From Segatella copri DSM 18205 (lineage in GTDB: Bacteria > Bacteroidota > Bacteroidia > Bacteroidales > Bacteroidaceae): a stretch of 64,000 bases of DNA. Below are positions 19,688-28,012 of the stretch, one piece after another. The DNA lies in the NCBI RefSeq assembly GCF_025151535.1, contig NZ_CP102288.1, positions 253,501 to 317,500 on the forward strand. The letters are read 5' to 3'. The notes under the pieces were generated by a model, which had not been told where the DNA came from, did not search any database, and worked only from the letters and a program-made list of their open reading frames with translations. Position numbers and translations under genes: made by a program. The first letter of the stretch is position 1, and every line of letters starts with the position of its first letter.

Positions 19688-20588
19688 ATTAAAAACGAAT
19701 ATCGTGCAGATAGAAATAGATAACGGTAGTGGGTTCTGCTTTGGCGTAACCACTGCCATCAAGAAAGCTGAAGAGGAGTTGGCTAAGGGCGGTAAACTTT
19801 ACTGCCTGGGCGATATTGTGCATAACGGTATGGAGGTGGAGCGCCTGCATGAAGCGGGACTCATCACGATAGACCATGAGCAGATGGAGGAACTGCAGGG
19901 CGTAAAGGTCTTGCTCCGTGCTCATGGTGAACCGCCTGAAACTTATGCCCTTGCCGAGCGAAACAACATCGAAATCATCGATGCTACCTGTCCTGTGGTG
20001 CTCCAGTTGCAGCGCCGCATCAAGAAGCAGTATGTCAACAATCCGGAGGCACAGATCGTGATTTTCGGCAAGAACGGCCATGCTGAGGTGCTCGGACTGG
20101 TGGGACAGACGGAGAGTCATGCCATCGTGGTAGAGAAGTTTGAGGATGTGAAGCAGTTGAAGGAAACCGGTCAGCTGGATTTCTCTAAAGATATCTATCT
20201 TTACTCCCAGACTACCAAGAGTCTCGATGAGTTCCACCGCATCATCGAATACTGCCAGGAGCATATTGTTGAGGGCGCTGTCTTCAAGAGTTTCGATACC
20301 ATCTGCCGTCAGGTGGCTAACCGCATGCCTAACATCGCTGCCTTTGCCAGCAAGCATGATGTCATCCTCTTTGTGAGTGGTAGAAAGAGTTCGAACGGTA
20401 AGGTGCTTTTCAAGGAATGCAAGAGCGTGAATGCCAACAGCTACCAGATAGAAAGTGCCGACGAAATAGATATGAACTGGTTCAAGGATGTGGAAACGGT
20501 AGGTATCTGTGGTGCTACCAGTACGCCGAAGTGGCTGATGGAAGAGTGCAAGGATAAGATTATCAAGGAAAGTTCTGCTCTTTTGTAG
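19677..20588 (+). CDS. ispH: 4-hydroxy-3-methylbut-2-enyl diphosphate reductase
   Basis: 303 residues. IspH makes IPP and DMAPP, the last step of the MEP isoprenoid pathway, using a 4Fe-4S cluster. The three cluster cysteines are visible: Cys21 in GSGFCFGV, Cys105 in DATCPVV and Cys210 in DTICRQV. RAHGEPP and CGATSTPKWLMEE are further family motifs. The ATG at 19677 overlaps the DUF1573 gene; a GTG at 19704 would give a start closer to homologues (VQIEIDNGSGF) with no overlap, so the first nine residues are uncertain. A polyprenyl synthase that consumes its products lies about 3 kb downstream. A hairpin ends the operon at about 20626. Confidence 0.96.
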   Translation: MYNELKTNIVQIEIDNGSGFCFGVTTAIKKAEEELAKGGKLYCLGDIVHNGMEVERLHEAGLITIDHEQMEELQGVKVLLRAHGEPPETYALAERNNIEIIDATCPVVLQLQRRIKKQYVNNPEAQIVIFGKNGHAEVLGLVGQTESHAIVVEKFEDVKQLKETGQLDFSKDIYLYSQTTKSLDEFHRIIEYCQEHIVEGAVFKSFDTICRQVANRMPNIAAFASKHDVILFVSGRKSSNGKVLFKECKSVNANSYQIESADEIDMNWFKDVETVGICGATSTPKWLMEECKDKIIKESSALL

Positions 20589-20625
20589 TAAGAGTTAATG
20601 CGTTGATTGTTAGTTTGTTAACCCA

Positions 20626-20665
20626 CTTGTTACCGCGTTTTGCGGTAGCAAGGGGGCATCTTTTA
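20626..20665 (+). terminator. Terminator after ispH
   Basis: TACCGC (20631-20636) pairs with GCGGTA (20642-20647). The stem extends outward through CTTG/CAAG with one wobble, and CTTTTAT follows. Confidence 0.65.
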
Positions 20666-20675
20666 TAAACTGTCT

Positions 20676-20720
20676 GAAAATAAAACAGGTGATAAATCTT
20701 CTCCCGAAGACCTATCACCT
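20676..20720 (-). terminator. Terminator downstream of cmk
   Basis: AGGTGATA (20688-20695) pairs with TATCACCT (20713-20720). On the minus strand the hairpin is followed by GTTTTATTTTC. It lies about 190 bp after the cmk stop. Confidence 0.6.
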
Positions 20721-20907
20721 TCAAAAAACAGTAATTAACTCAAAATTTATAATCTATATCATTACTACCTTGTTAATATGGTTGCAAAAATACTAAATTG
20801 AAGTTTTTTTTCCAAATCTTTTTCATCGAATAAAATAAATTTATCGGCAAAAGTAGTATATTTAACGTATTTTTGCATTAATAACCCGGCAGTCTCTTTT
20901 CTGTAGC

Positions 20908-21600
20908 TTATTCTGCTATTGCTTTTTGATATTGTTCCATCAGCCATGCCTTCTGTTCAGGAATGGTCATGTTGCTGTTGTCGAGCGTGATGGCATCATC
21001 AGCCTTTCTGAGTGGGGAAGTCTCGCGGTGGGTATCGATATAGTCGCGCTCCCCTACATTCTTCAGAATCGCATCGAAGTCGGCTGGCATTCCTTTTTCC
21101 TTCAGTTCATCGAAACGGCGCTGTGCTCTCACCTGTGAGCTGGCTGTAACGAAAATCTTCAGTTCGGCATTAGGGAACACGGTGGTACCTATATCGCGAC
21201 CATCCATCACAATGCCCTTGTCTTCGCCCATCTTCTTCTGCTGCTCTACCAGCGCCTCTCTGACGAAAGGAACAGCGGCAATCGGACTAACGTGGTTGGA
21301 AACCTCTAATGAACGGATTTCCTTTTCTACCAGTTCGCCGTTCAGATAGCAGTCTGGGCGACCGGTTGTTTCATTAAACTTGAATGAGATGCTGATGTTC
21401 TTCATCTCCTTCTGCAGTTCTTCAGTCTTTACGGCTCCATCGGCTTCGAAGAGCTGATGACGCAGCGCATAGAGGGTTACCGAGCGGTACATGGCGCCCG
21501 TATCTACATAAACATAACCTATTTCCTTGGCAAGATCCTTTGCCATCGTACTCTTACCGCAAGAAGAGTATCCGTCTATTGCTATTGTTATTTTCTTCAT
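20908..21600 (-). CDS. cmk: (d)CMP kinase
   Basis: 230 residues. It phosphorylates CMP and dCMP in pyrimidine nucleotide synthesis. The P-loop is [19 protein letters not shown] near the N-terminus; the CMP-binding region [15 protein letters not shown] and [19 protein letters not shown] are diagnostic, and the C-terminal lid REDY-like region reads [14 protein letters not shown]. It lies 41 bp downstream of porQ on the same strand, so the two are probably co-transcribed. In Porphyromonas, as I recall, porQ, cmk and ispH are also neighbours. Confidence 0.96.
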   Translation of the reverse strand: MKKITIAIDGYSSCGKSTMAKDLAKEIGYVYVDTGAMYRSVTLYALRHQLFEADGAVKTEELQKEMKNISISFKFNETTGRPDCYLNGELVEKEIRSLEVSNHVSPIAAVPFVREALVEQQKKMGEDKGIVMDGRDIGTTVFPNAELKIFVTASSQVRAQRRFDELKEKGMPADFDAILKNVGERDYIDTHRETSPLRKADDAITLDNSNMTIPEQKAWLMEQYQKAIAE

Positions 21601-21641
21601 AATTTCGAACTAACTTTAATGTATAATTTATCATGTAGAAT

Positions 21642-22589
21642 TTATAATCTGTAACTTACGTTCAGCATGAGACTGCTGCTACTGACGTGATATTTGCCGT
21701 AGGCAACGTTCAGATGGAAGCGCTCCAGGTTGATACCGCCACCCACAGAGAAACCGGCTCCATGACTGCTTTCCTCATCTTCTGAGGTACTGATTTTCAT
21801 CTCGCTGGCTCTCCTGAAGTTGTAGCCGGCACCTATCCACAGGCTCTCCGAAAGCAGAATGTCGGCACCTACTACGGCATGATCACGAAGACTGCTGTCC
21901 CAATGGTTCAGGTTGACCAGTGTGGCTGATACCCTGAACGGTGCGTTGGCGAAGCGTTTCGTCACGCCCAACTGCAGGTCGATCGGCATCTTCTCATATT
22001 CATTGTCGTAAGCTTTCAGCTGTCCACCCAGATTCTTTGCCACGCAAGAAACCGACCATTCCGTTTCAGGGTCGTAATAGTTGATACCCAGATCCACTCC
22101 TACAGCGATAGAATTGTAATCGCCAATATACGAAGTGATGAATTTGGCGGCAATACCACCCGCAAACTTTTCACCGAGCATATAAGAGAAGTAACCCGCA
22201 ATGGCAATATCCTTTGCAGAGAACTCACCCATCTGGATGTTGTTCTCATCCGTCTCTTTCATCTTGCCGTAGTCAACAAGCTGAGCCGAAACAGCCCACG
22301 AAGCCTTGTCGTTGACAATACGGTTGAAACTAGCCGAGGCAGTGTTCACCCCCGACATATAGTTCATATAATTGAGATTGACCGTCTTGTCGTTTACTGA
22401 TGACAGGAGAGCCGGATTATGGAATATGAGTGCCTCATCATCTTCTATCAAGGTGATGTTGTCGCCACCCAGAGCAGCTGCATGAGCACTCACCGGCAAG
22501 CGAAGGAAATTATACCCCGTTTGGCTCTCTTGAGCATCAATAATTGTCGCAAAAAGCGTCAATATTGCGGAAATTACATATTTTTTCAT
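21642..22589 (-). CDS. porQ: Type IX secretion system protein PorQ
   Basis: 315 residues with a signal peptide and a predicted outer-membrane beta barrel of the PorV/PorQ family. The N-terminal mature segment FLRLPVSAHAAALGGDNIT matches PorQ, followed by DDEALIFHNPALLSS, and the C-terminus ends in alternating strands finishing in SYRL, a typical barrel end. In the T9SS attachment complex PorQ acts with PorU, PorV and PorZ to anchor cargo to the cell surface. The promoter lies 22-29 bp upstream of the start codon; cmk follows. Confidence 0.9.
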   Translation of the reverse strand: MKKYVISAILTLFATIIDAQESQTGYNFLRLPVSAHAAALGGDNITLIEDDEALIFHNPALLSSVNDKTVNLNYMNYMSGVNTASASFNRIVNDKASWAVSAQLVDYGKMKETDENNIQMGEFSAKDIAIAGYFSYMLGEKFAGGIAAKFITSYIGDYNSIAVGVDLGINYYDPETEWSVSCVAKNLGGQLKAYDNEYEKMPIDLQLGVTKRFANAPFRVSATLVNLNHWDSSLRDHAVVGADILLSESLWIGAGYNFRRASEMKISTSEDEESSHGAGFSVGGGINLERFHLNVAYGKYHVSSSSLMLNVSYRL

Positions 22590-22610
22590 TTAAATTTTCT
22601 AATTCTTTGG

Positions 22611-22618
22611 CAAAGATA
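22611..22618 (-). promoter_or_regulatory. -7 promoter element for porQ-cmk
   Basis: Minus-strand TATCTTTG, matching TAnnTTTG, 22 bp before the porQ ATG. Confidence 0.6.
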
Positions 22619-22641
22619 CTGCTTTTTTCAATAATAAGAAG

Positions 22642-22649
22642 TAATTTTG
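22642..22649 (+). promoter_or_regulatory. -7 promoter element for tonB
   Basis: TAATTTTG matches TAnnTTTG, 42 bp before the GTG start of the divergent tonB-like gene. Confidence 0.6.
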
Positions 22650-22691
22650 CAATGTTTTCGTAGGAAATAACGATTTTAAACGGTTTTTATT

Positions 22692-23417
22692 GTGGAAATT
22701 AAGAAATCAAATAGCGCACAACTGGAAGATAAGCGGGTTACATTTTTCCTGCTAGGGTTGCTGCTGGCTTTTACTTTCATCTTCGTAGGACTCCAATATC
22801 AGAGAGGTCCGCAGGGAGATGATGACTTGTCGGAATCGATGGAAGATCTTTCACAGGATCTGGAAATGTCGGCTCGTCCCGACCTGAAAGATATGGTGAG
22901 TGCAGAGGCTGTTTCGGCTCCTGCTTCTAAGTCAATAACTCAGGAAGTGAAGGCTGCCGAGCAACAGACTCAGAAGGCACCGCAGAAAATCAGTTCTACA
23001 ACCAGCGAACTGGTTATCGGCGACGGCTCGGGTGTAGTGGATGGAGCAGAGGTGAAGGAAGCGGTTCCTGAAACTCCCATTGAGAATCCGGGAGCTGAGG
23101 CTCCTATCAAACTGACCGTCGTGCAGAAGATACCGCAGTTTCCTGGTGGCTGGTCTGCCTTCATGCAGTGGCTTACCAAGAACCTGAAGTACCCTGTAGC
23201 TGCCCAGAAGAGTAAGATTCAGGGAACCGTAGTGGTATCCTTTATCGTAAACAAGGATGGTAGTGTTGCCAATATCAAGGTAAGCACTTCGGTAGATCCA
23301 TTGCTCGACAACGAGGCTTTGAGGGTGATGAAGATGATGCCGAAGTGGAAACCGGGCATCGATAAAGGCAAGGTCTGTCGCACGATGATTGCCATCCCGG
23401 TAGTGTTCCAGCTATAA
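22692..23417 (+). CDS. tonB: TonB-family energy transducer
   Basis: 241 residues starting with GTG. One N-terminal membrane helix (VTFFLLGLLLAFTFIFVGL) follows a short basic segment. A flexible Pro/Ala/Glu-rich periplasmic spacer covers about residues 45-145. The TonB C-terminal domain occupies about 150-241 and begins with IPQFPGGWSAFMQWLTKNLK, then VVVSFIVNKDGSVANIKV. TonB carries proton-motive energy from ExbBD to outer-membrane receptors such as SusC. An exbB-exbD set lies 2.1 kb downstream on the same strand, separated by three unrelated genes including a tRNA. Bacteroidota carry several TonBs; which receptors this serves is unknown. Confidence 0.93.
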   Translation: MEIKKSNSAQLEDKRVTFFLLGLLLAFTFIFVGLQYQRGPQGDDDLSESMEDLSQDLEMSARPDLKDMVSAEAVSAPASKSITQEVKAAEQQTQKAPQKISSTTSELVIGDGSGVVDGAEVKEAVPETPIENPGAEAPIKLTVVQKIPQFPGGWSAFMQWLTKNLKYPVAAQKSKIQGTVVVSFIVNKDGSVANIKVSTSVDPLLDNEALRVMKMMPKWKPGIDKGKVCRTMIAIPVVFQL

Positions 23418-23465
23418 ATTATAAATTGTTCATTGTAAATTATACATTATAAATTATACATTATT

Positions 23466-24440
23466 ATGAAGACAGCAGATGAAATTTTAAGCATGGTAAA
23501 TGAGTTTCTGGCTAATTTGCCTTACGAAAGAAAGCCAAAGTCTCTTTATGAGCCTATCAGATACGTTCTTTCTATGGGTGGCAAGCGTATTCGTCCTACG
23601 CTCATGCTTCTGGGCTACAATCTTTTCAAGGACAATCCTGAGAAGATTCTGATGAATGCCGTTGCCCTGGAAACTTATCATAACTATACTTTGCTGCATG
23701 ATGACCTGATGGACAATGCTGATTTGCGTCGCGGTCATGAAACGGTTCATAAGAAATGGGATGCCAATACGGCAATCCTCTCGGGCGACAGCATGCTCGT
23801 TCTGGCTTATGAACGTATGGCACAATGTGATGAAAAGCATCTTGCCAAGGTGTTGAAACTCTTTACGACCACTGCTCTGGAAATTGGTGAAGGTCAGCAG
23901 TTTGATATGGAGTTTGAAAACCGTAACGATGTGAAGGAGGAGGAATATATCGAGATGATCCGCCTCAAGACCAGCGTTCTCCTGGCTTGTGCCTTGAAGA
24001 TGGGTGCTATCCTTGCCGATGCTTCTGATGAGGATGCAGAGAACCTGTATAAGTTTGGCGAGCAGATAGGATTGGCGTTCCAGTTGCAGGATGATTACCT
24101 CGATGTTTACGGCGATACCAAGGTGTTCGGTAAGGAGATTGGTGGCGATATCACATCCAACAAGAAGACTTACATGCTCATCAATGCCTTCAACCATGCC
24201 AACGACGCTCAGCGTGCAGAACTCCAGAAATGGGTGGATGCCAAGGAGTTCGACCGCAAGGAGAAGGTGGCTGCCGTTACCCGTCTATACAACGAGATAG
24301 GTATCGACAAAATGGCGCAGGATAAGATTGCTTATTATTTCGAGCAGAGCAAGAAGTATCTGGATGCCGTGAATGTGCCTGCTGAGCGTAAGGAGGAATT
24401 GGCAAAGTATGCTCAGAAAATGATGAAGCGCCAGTACTAG
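23466..24440 (+). CDS. Long-chain polyprenyl diphosphate synthase
   Basis: 324 residues of the trans-prenyltransferase family. Both aspartate-rich motifs are present: LLHDDLMDNADLRRG (first DDxxD) and LQDDYLDVYGD (second). GGKRIRPTLMLLG is the conserved N-terminal block. It condenses IPP units on an allylic primer to make a polyprenyl diphosphate, in Bacteroidota usually for the menaquinone side chain; chain length cannot be set with confidence from sequence. A TatD nuclease gene follows at 39 bp. Confidence 0.92.
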   Translation: MKTADEILSMVNEFLANLPYERKPKSLYEPIRYVLSMGGKRIRPTLMLLGYNLFKDNPEKILMNAVALETYHNYTLLHDDLMDNADLRRGHETVHKKWDANTAILSGDSMLVLAYERMAQCDEKHLAKVLKLFTTTALEIGEGQQFDMEFENRNDVKEEEYIEMIRLKTSVLLACALKMGAILADASDEDAENLYKFGEQIGLAFQLQDDYLDVYGDTKVFGKEIGGDITSNKKTYMLINAFNHANDAQRAELQKWVDAKEFDRKEKVAAVTRLYNEIGIDKMAQDKIAYYFEQSKKYLDAVNVPAERKEELAKYAQKMMKRQY

Positions 24441-24479
24441 TTGATAGTTAATAGTTTATAGTTGACAGTTGATAGGGCA

Positions 24480-25319
24480 ATGTTCAAAGTAATAGATACA
24501 CATACGCATTTCGATGCGGAGGAGTTTGATGAGGATAGGGCGGAGGCTTTCGCCCGTGCCAAGGAAGCGGGGGTAGGCAAGGTGTTCTTGCCTGCCATCG
24601 ATGTGAAGACCACACACGCGGTACTGGCATTGGCTAAGGAATATCCGGGCTATGCTTATCCGATGATTGGTCTGCATCCTGAAGAGGTGAAGGCTGACTG
24701 GAAGGAACAGCTGGCTGAACTCCGGAAGATACTGGAGGAGCATCGCATGACCGGTAATGCCTGTCAGGAGGGTGGTTCTCCTCGGTTTTCTGACTTGATC
24801 GCTATCGGAGAGGTAGGACTTGATTATTACTGGAGCCGTGAGTTCGAAAACGAGCAGCTCGAGGCTTTCGAGGAACAGGTAAAATGGTCGGTAGAAACCC
24901 AGCTCCCGCTGATGATTCATTGCCGCAAGGCGCAGAACGAGATGGTACATCTGCTCAGAAAGTATGAGAAAGAACTGCCGGGTGGCGTCTTCCATTGCTT
25001 TACCGGCAATCAGAAGGAGGCCGAAGAACTCCTCTCCTTCGATAAGTTTGTATTGGGCGTCGGTGGCGTATCTACTTTCAAGAGCAGCCATCTCAGAGAA
25101 GACCTACCTGCCGTAGTTCCTCTGGATCGCATCGTGCTGGAGACAGACAGTCCGTATATGGCGCCTGTTCCTTATCGTGGCAAGCGTAACGAGAGTGCTT
25201 TCGTGGTAGAAGTGATGAAGACGCTCGCCAAGGCTTATGGCGTAAGCGAAGAGGAGTTTGCCCGGCAGACCAACCTCAATGCAGAGCGGGTTTTTCCGCT
25301 TTCCGTATCGCAAGTATAG
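24480..25319 (+). CDS. tatD: TatD-family metal-dependent nuclease/hydrolase
   Basis: 279 residues from the ATG at 24480; a TTG at 24462 is possible but adds residues not expected in the family. Metal-binding motifs run in order: DTHTHFD near the N-terminus, GEVGLDYYW, MIHCRKA, HCFTGN and LETDSPYM. Members act as 3'-5' exonucleases or deoxyribonucleases in DNA repair and turnover. The region between the second and third ligands has an insertion-like stretch (EEHRMTGNACQEGGSPRFSD) longer than in E. coli TatD. It is probably co-transcribed with the polyprenyl synthase. Confidence 0.9.
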   Translation: MFKVIDTHTHFDAEEFDEDRAEAFARAKEAGVGKVFLPAIDVKTTHAVLALAKEYPGYAYPMIGLHPEEVKADWKEQLAELRKILEEHRMTGNACQEGGSPRFSDLIAIGEVGLDYYWSREFENEQLEAFEEQVKWSVETQLPLMIHCRKAQNEMVHLLRKYEKELPGGVFHCFTGNQKEAEELLSFDKFVLGVGGVSTFKSSHLREDLPAVVPLDRIVLETDSPYMAPVPYRGKRNESAFVVEVMKTLAKAYGVSEEEFARQTNLNAERVFPLSVSQV

Positions 25320-25393
25320 GACGCAAGCGTTCAAAACTCCTTAAATAAACATAAAAAAACAATGAAAGTTATGGTATTTCGGAGGAAAAGCAA

Positions 25394-25401
25394 TAATTTT
25401 G
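25394..25401 (+). promoter_or_regulatory. -7 promoter element for the tRNA-Ser gene
   Basis: TAATTTTG matches TAnnTTTG, 59 bp upstream of the tRNA 5' end. Confidence 0.5.
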
Positions 25402-25459
25402 CACTTCGAAATTGTTGCGGCAGCATGTTGCGGCGATTAAGAAGAGTTCTTCGGAATAT

Positions 25460-25547
25460 GGAAAGGTGCTCGAGTGGCTGAAGAGGCACGCCTGGAAAGC
25501 GTGTAACCGGCAAAACCGGTTCGGGGGTTCGAATCCCCCTCTTTCCG
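25460..25547 (+). tRNA. tRNA-Ser (anticodon GGA)
   Basis: 88 nt. The acceptor arms GGAAAGG and TCTTTCC pair, with discriminator G at 25547. The anticodon stem CACGC/GCGTG holds loop CTGGAAA with GGA at 25494-25496. A long class-II variable arm (ACCGG/CCGGT) and the T-arm GGGGGTTCGAATCCCCC are clear. CCA is not encoded. It reads UCC and UCU. The exbB start is 24 bp downstream. Confidence 0.97.
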
Positions 25548-25570
25548 CTTTTATATATATAATAAGGTAT

Positions 25571-26284
25571 ATGAAGAAAAATACAGCTATTGCACGTTTT
25601 GCAATATTGGTTTTCACATGGATGTGTTCTCTGCCTATGATGGCTCAAGAAGAGAACATGGGATTTCATCAAGCTCTTAAGACAAAGTTTATAGAGGGTA
25701 ATGCGGGATTTATGTCTCTCGTTGCCATCGCCCTCATCGTAGGTATGGCTTTCTGTATCGAGCGCATCATCTATCTGAGTCTTTCTGAAATCAACGCCAA
25801 GAAGTTGATGCAGGATATCGACCAGAAGGTGTCGGCGGGAGATGTGGAAGGGGCTAAGACGCTCTGCCGGAATACCCGCGGACCGGTGGCTTCTATCTGC
25901 TACCAGGGTTTGATGCATATCAGCGAGAGTCTTGATGACATCGAGCGCTCGGTAAGCGGATATGGTACCGTTCAGGCGGCTAACCTGGAGAAGGGATGCT
26001 CCTGGATCAAACTCTTTATCGCTATGGCGCCATCGCTCGGATTCCTCGGAACCGTGATAGGTATGGTCATGTCGTTCGACCAGATTCAGCAGGCGGGCGA
26101 TATCAGTCCTACTATCGTTGCTTCGGGTATGAAAGTGGCGCTCATCACTACCATCTTCGGTATCATCGTAGCCCTCATCCTTCAGGTTTTCTATAACTAC
26201 ATCCTTTCAAAGGTGGAGCACCTGACAAGCCAGATGGAGGAGTCGGCGGTTACTTTAATGGATATTATTGCCAAGAATAAATAA
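25571..26284 (+). CDS. exbB: ExbB/TolQ/MotA-family proton channel protein
   Basis: 237 residues from the ATG at 25571; longer readings would translate the tRNA gene. The N-terminus looks like a cleavable signal (MKKNTAIARFAILVFTWMC ... MAQEEN), as in many Bacteroidota ExbB proteins. Three membrane helices follow: SLVAIALIVGMAFCIERIIY, then KLFIAMAPSLGFLGTVIGM and VALITTIFGIIVALILQVF. GFLGTVIGM is the conserved family motif lining the channel. It pairs with the two ExbD proteins 0.6 kb downstream to power TonB. Confidence 0.93.
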   Translation: MKKNTAIARFAILVFTWMCSLPMMAQEENMGFHQALKTKFIEGNAGFMSLVAIALIVGMAFCIERIIYLSLSEINAKKLMQDIDQKVSAGDVEGAKTLCRNTRGPVASICYQGLMHISESLDDIERSVSGYGTVQAANLEKGCSWIKLFIAMAPSLGFLGTVIGMVMSFDQIQQAGDISPTIVASGMKVALITTIFGIIVALILQVFYNYILSKVEHLTSQMEESAVTLMDIIAKNK

Positions 26285-26296
26285 ACGAAGAGAGAA

Positions 26297-26809
26297 ATGG
26301 TTAAATTTCAATTTTCAAAGCAGAAGACGAAGTCGGCCGAAAAGATATCGCAGCAGGTGTTCTATATCATGATAGGACTGGCGGTGCTGGTTTTCGGTCT
26401 GTTCTTTTTGGTAGGCTACGATTTGCCTTTCGAAGAGAACCCCGACTTTAATGCGCCTCTCTTTACCGATGTGCTCATCCTGCTGATGTGGCTCTTCCTG
26501 ATAGGAGGTACAGGTCTGGCAGTCTTTTCGATGATCAGAGATTATCGCAGCAGCAAGTCGGAGGCTGTAGTGAATGGCATTCCCGTGCGTCGCATCTTCC
26601 GCATCACATGGATCGGAACTTTGGCAGTTTTGCTGCTTACCTTCTTTTTGGGCGGTTCTGCTCCGATGCTCATCAATGGCGAGAATTATGCCGACTGGCT
26701 CTGGCTCAAACTTTCAGATATGTTTGTCATCACATCGCTCCTGATGCTGGTGGCAGGAATCGGTGCCGTCTGTTTCGGTGCCACACGTTATATTCGGAAG
26801 AAAAACTAA
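26297..26809 (+). CDS. Integral membrane protein between exbB and exbD
   Basis: 170 residues with about four hydrophobic helices: QVFYIMIGLAVLVFGLFFLV, DVLILLMWLFLIGGTGLAVF, ITWIGTLAVLLLTFFLGG and MFVITSLLMLVAGIGAVCF. I do not recognise a named function. It lies 12 bp after exbB and 43 bp before exbD, so it is part of this operon. In Bacteroidota such a small membrane protein between ExbB and ExbD is recurrent, which suggests an accessory part of the motor complex, but that is inference from position. Confidence 0.8.
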   Translation: MVKFQFSKQKTKSAEKISQQVFYIMIGLAVLVFGLFFLVGYDLPFEENPDFNAPLFTDVLILLMWLFLIGGTGLAVFSMIRDYRSSKSEAVVNGIPVRRIFRITWIGTLAVLLLTFFLGGSAPMLINGENYADWLWLKLSDMFVITSLLMLVAGIGAVCFGATRYIRKKN

Positions 26810-26852
26810 AGAGAGTGCTTTGGGCTCTCTATTCTATAAATAAGGATTAAAT

Positions 26853-27470
26853 ATGCTGATTAGAAGGAAGCAACACGAAACCCCGGGACTGAATACCACA
26901 TCTACAGCCGACATCTCGTTCATGCTGTTGATATTCTTCCTTGTCACCACATCAATGGATGTGGATAAGGGACTGTTGCGCCAACTCCCTTCACCTGAAC
27001 CGCAGAAGAAGGAACAACAGCAGTCGGTGGTAGACAAGGCTAACCTCATGGAGCTGCGCCTGACGGCTGGCGATACGCTTTTGGTCAACGGTAAGCCGAT
27101 GCAGGTGAGCCAGCTCAAGGAAGAAACCATCCGCTTTGTACACCGCCTGGGCAAGAAACATCTCATCTCTATCGAGAGTGACCGCGATGCCGACTATAAT
27201 CTCTATTTCCAGATGCAGAATCAGCTGATGGAAGCATATAGCCAGCTACGCAACGAAACAGCCCAGAAGAAATATCACAGGGATTATGCCCTCTTGAACA
27301 ATGACCAGAAAGAACAGGTGCGCAACATCTGTCCGCAGCGCATCACAGAGTCGTATGCCAACGCAATGACTCATGCCGACCAGCGTGTTGATGTCAATGC
27401 TGAAGAAAAGCAAGGGGAAGAAAATTCGACAGAAACAGCTACAGAACAGCAGAAAGGAGGTAAACAATGA
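26853..27470 (+). CDS. exbD: ExbD/TolR-family biopolymer transport protein (first copy)
   Basis: 205 residues. The N-terminal segment LNTTSTADISFMLLIFFLVTT contains the single membrane helix with the proton-path Asp (ADISF). The periplasmic domain follows, with TLLVNGKPMQVSQLKEETIRFV and ISIESDRDADYNLYFQMQ. A C-terminal Glu/Gln-rich tail (about residues 180-205) goes beyond the usual ExbD length. Its stop codon overlaps the next exbD start by 4 bp (ATGA), implying translational coupling and a fixed ratio of the two copies. Confidence 0.92.
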   Translation: MLIRRKQHETPGLNTTSTADISFMLLIFFLVTTSMDVDKGLLRQLPSPEPQKKEQQQSVVDKANLMELRLTAGDTLLVNGKPMQVSQLKEETIRFVHRLGKKHLISIESDRDADYNLYFQMQNQLMEAYSQLRNETAQKKYHRDYALLNNDQKEQVRNICPQRITESYANAMTHADQRVDVNAEEKQGEENSTETATEQQKGGKQ

Positions 27471-27931
27471 TGAATTTTCATAAGAAATCGCATGAAGTGC
27501 CAGGGTTGAATACATCTTCTCTGCCAGACCTCATTTTCTCCGTACTGTTCTTCTTTATGATTGTTACCCACATGCGCCAGGTTACCTTGAAGGTAGACTG
27601 CCGTTTGCCACAAGGTAAGGAACTCACCCGCCTGACCAAGAAATCGGCGGTGAGCCATATTTATATAGGTAAGCCAACCAAAGAGATGCAGGCAAAGTAT
27701 GGTACCGGTACCCAGATTCAGTTGAATGATAAGTTTGCTTCGGCTCCCGAAGTGATGGATTACATTTCGGCAGAAAAGAAGCGTATGTCACCGGAAGACC
27801 AGAAGCTGATGACCGTATCAATCAAAGCAGATCAGGAAACCAAGATGGGTGTGATAACCGACGTAAAGCAGGCTTTGCGCCAGGCAAAAGCACTAAAAAT
27901 CAGTTATTCTGCCACAGAAAAAGGAAAATAA
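27467..27931 (+). CDS. exbD: ExbD/TolR-family biopolymer transport protein (second copy)
   Basis: 154 residues, starting in the ATGA overlap with the first copy. The helix region reads LNTSSLPDLIFSVLFFFMIVT; the proton-path Asp is kept (PDLIF). The periplasmic part ends with VSIKADQETKMGVITDVKQAL, typical of ExbD. Two unequal ExbD proteins in tandem are common in Bacteroidota, presumably forming a heterodimer in the ExbB channel. Confidence 0.92.
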   Translation: MMNFHKKSHEVPGLNTSSLPDLIFSVLFFFMIVTHMRQVTLKVDCRLPQGKELTRLTKKSAVSHIYIGKPTKEMQAKYGTGTQIQLNDKFASAPEVMDYISAEKKRMSPEDQKLMTVSIKADQETKMGVITDVKQALRQAKALKISYSATEKGK

Positions 27932-27962
27932 TATTAATTTATCATGTTTTTCTCTTAAAAAA

Positions 27963-27993
27963 TTGCTTTTATTAATTTTTTGTATTATCTTTG
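27963..27993 (+). promoter_or_regulatory. Promoter for the Lrp-family regulator
   Basis: TTG at 27963-27965 and TATCTTTG at 27986-27993 are 20 bp apart, a good -33/-7 pair. The transcription start would be about 12 bp before the ATG, so the leader is very short. Confidence 0.65.
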
Positions 27994-28012
27994 CAAGCAA
28001 ATTATTAGTATT

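Larger units (their letters stand above)
20589..20907. other. Convergent intergenic region, terminators only
   Basis: 319 bp between ispH and cmk. It contains one hairpin for each direction and AT-rich sequence. A plus-strand TATTTTTG near 20868 fits a -7 box but points into cmk and is probably chance. Confidence 0.5.

Noticed and set aside
20765..20947. 60-codon minus-strand frame downstream of cmk
   Set aside because: It overlaps the cmk end, is AT-rich and has no promoter or family signal.
25412..25570. N-terminal extension of exbB
   Set aside because: It would translate the tRNA-Ser gene; the ATG at 25571 begins a normal signal-like sequence.
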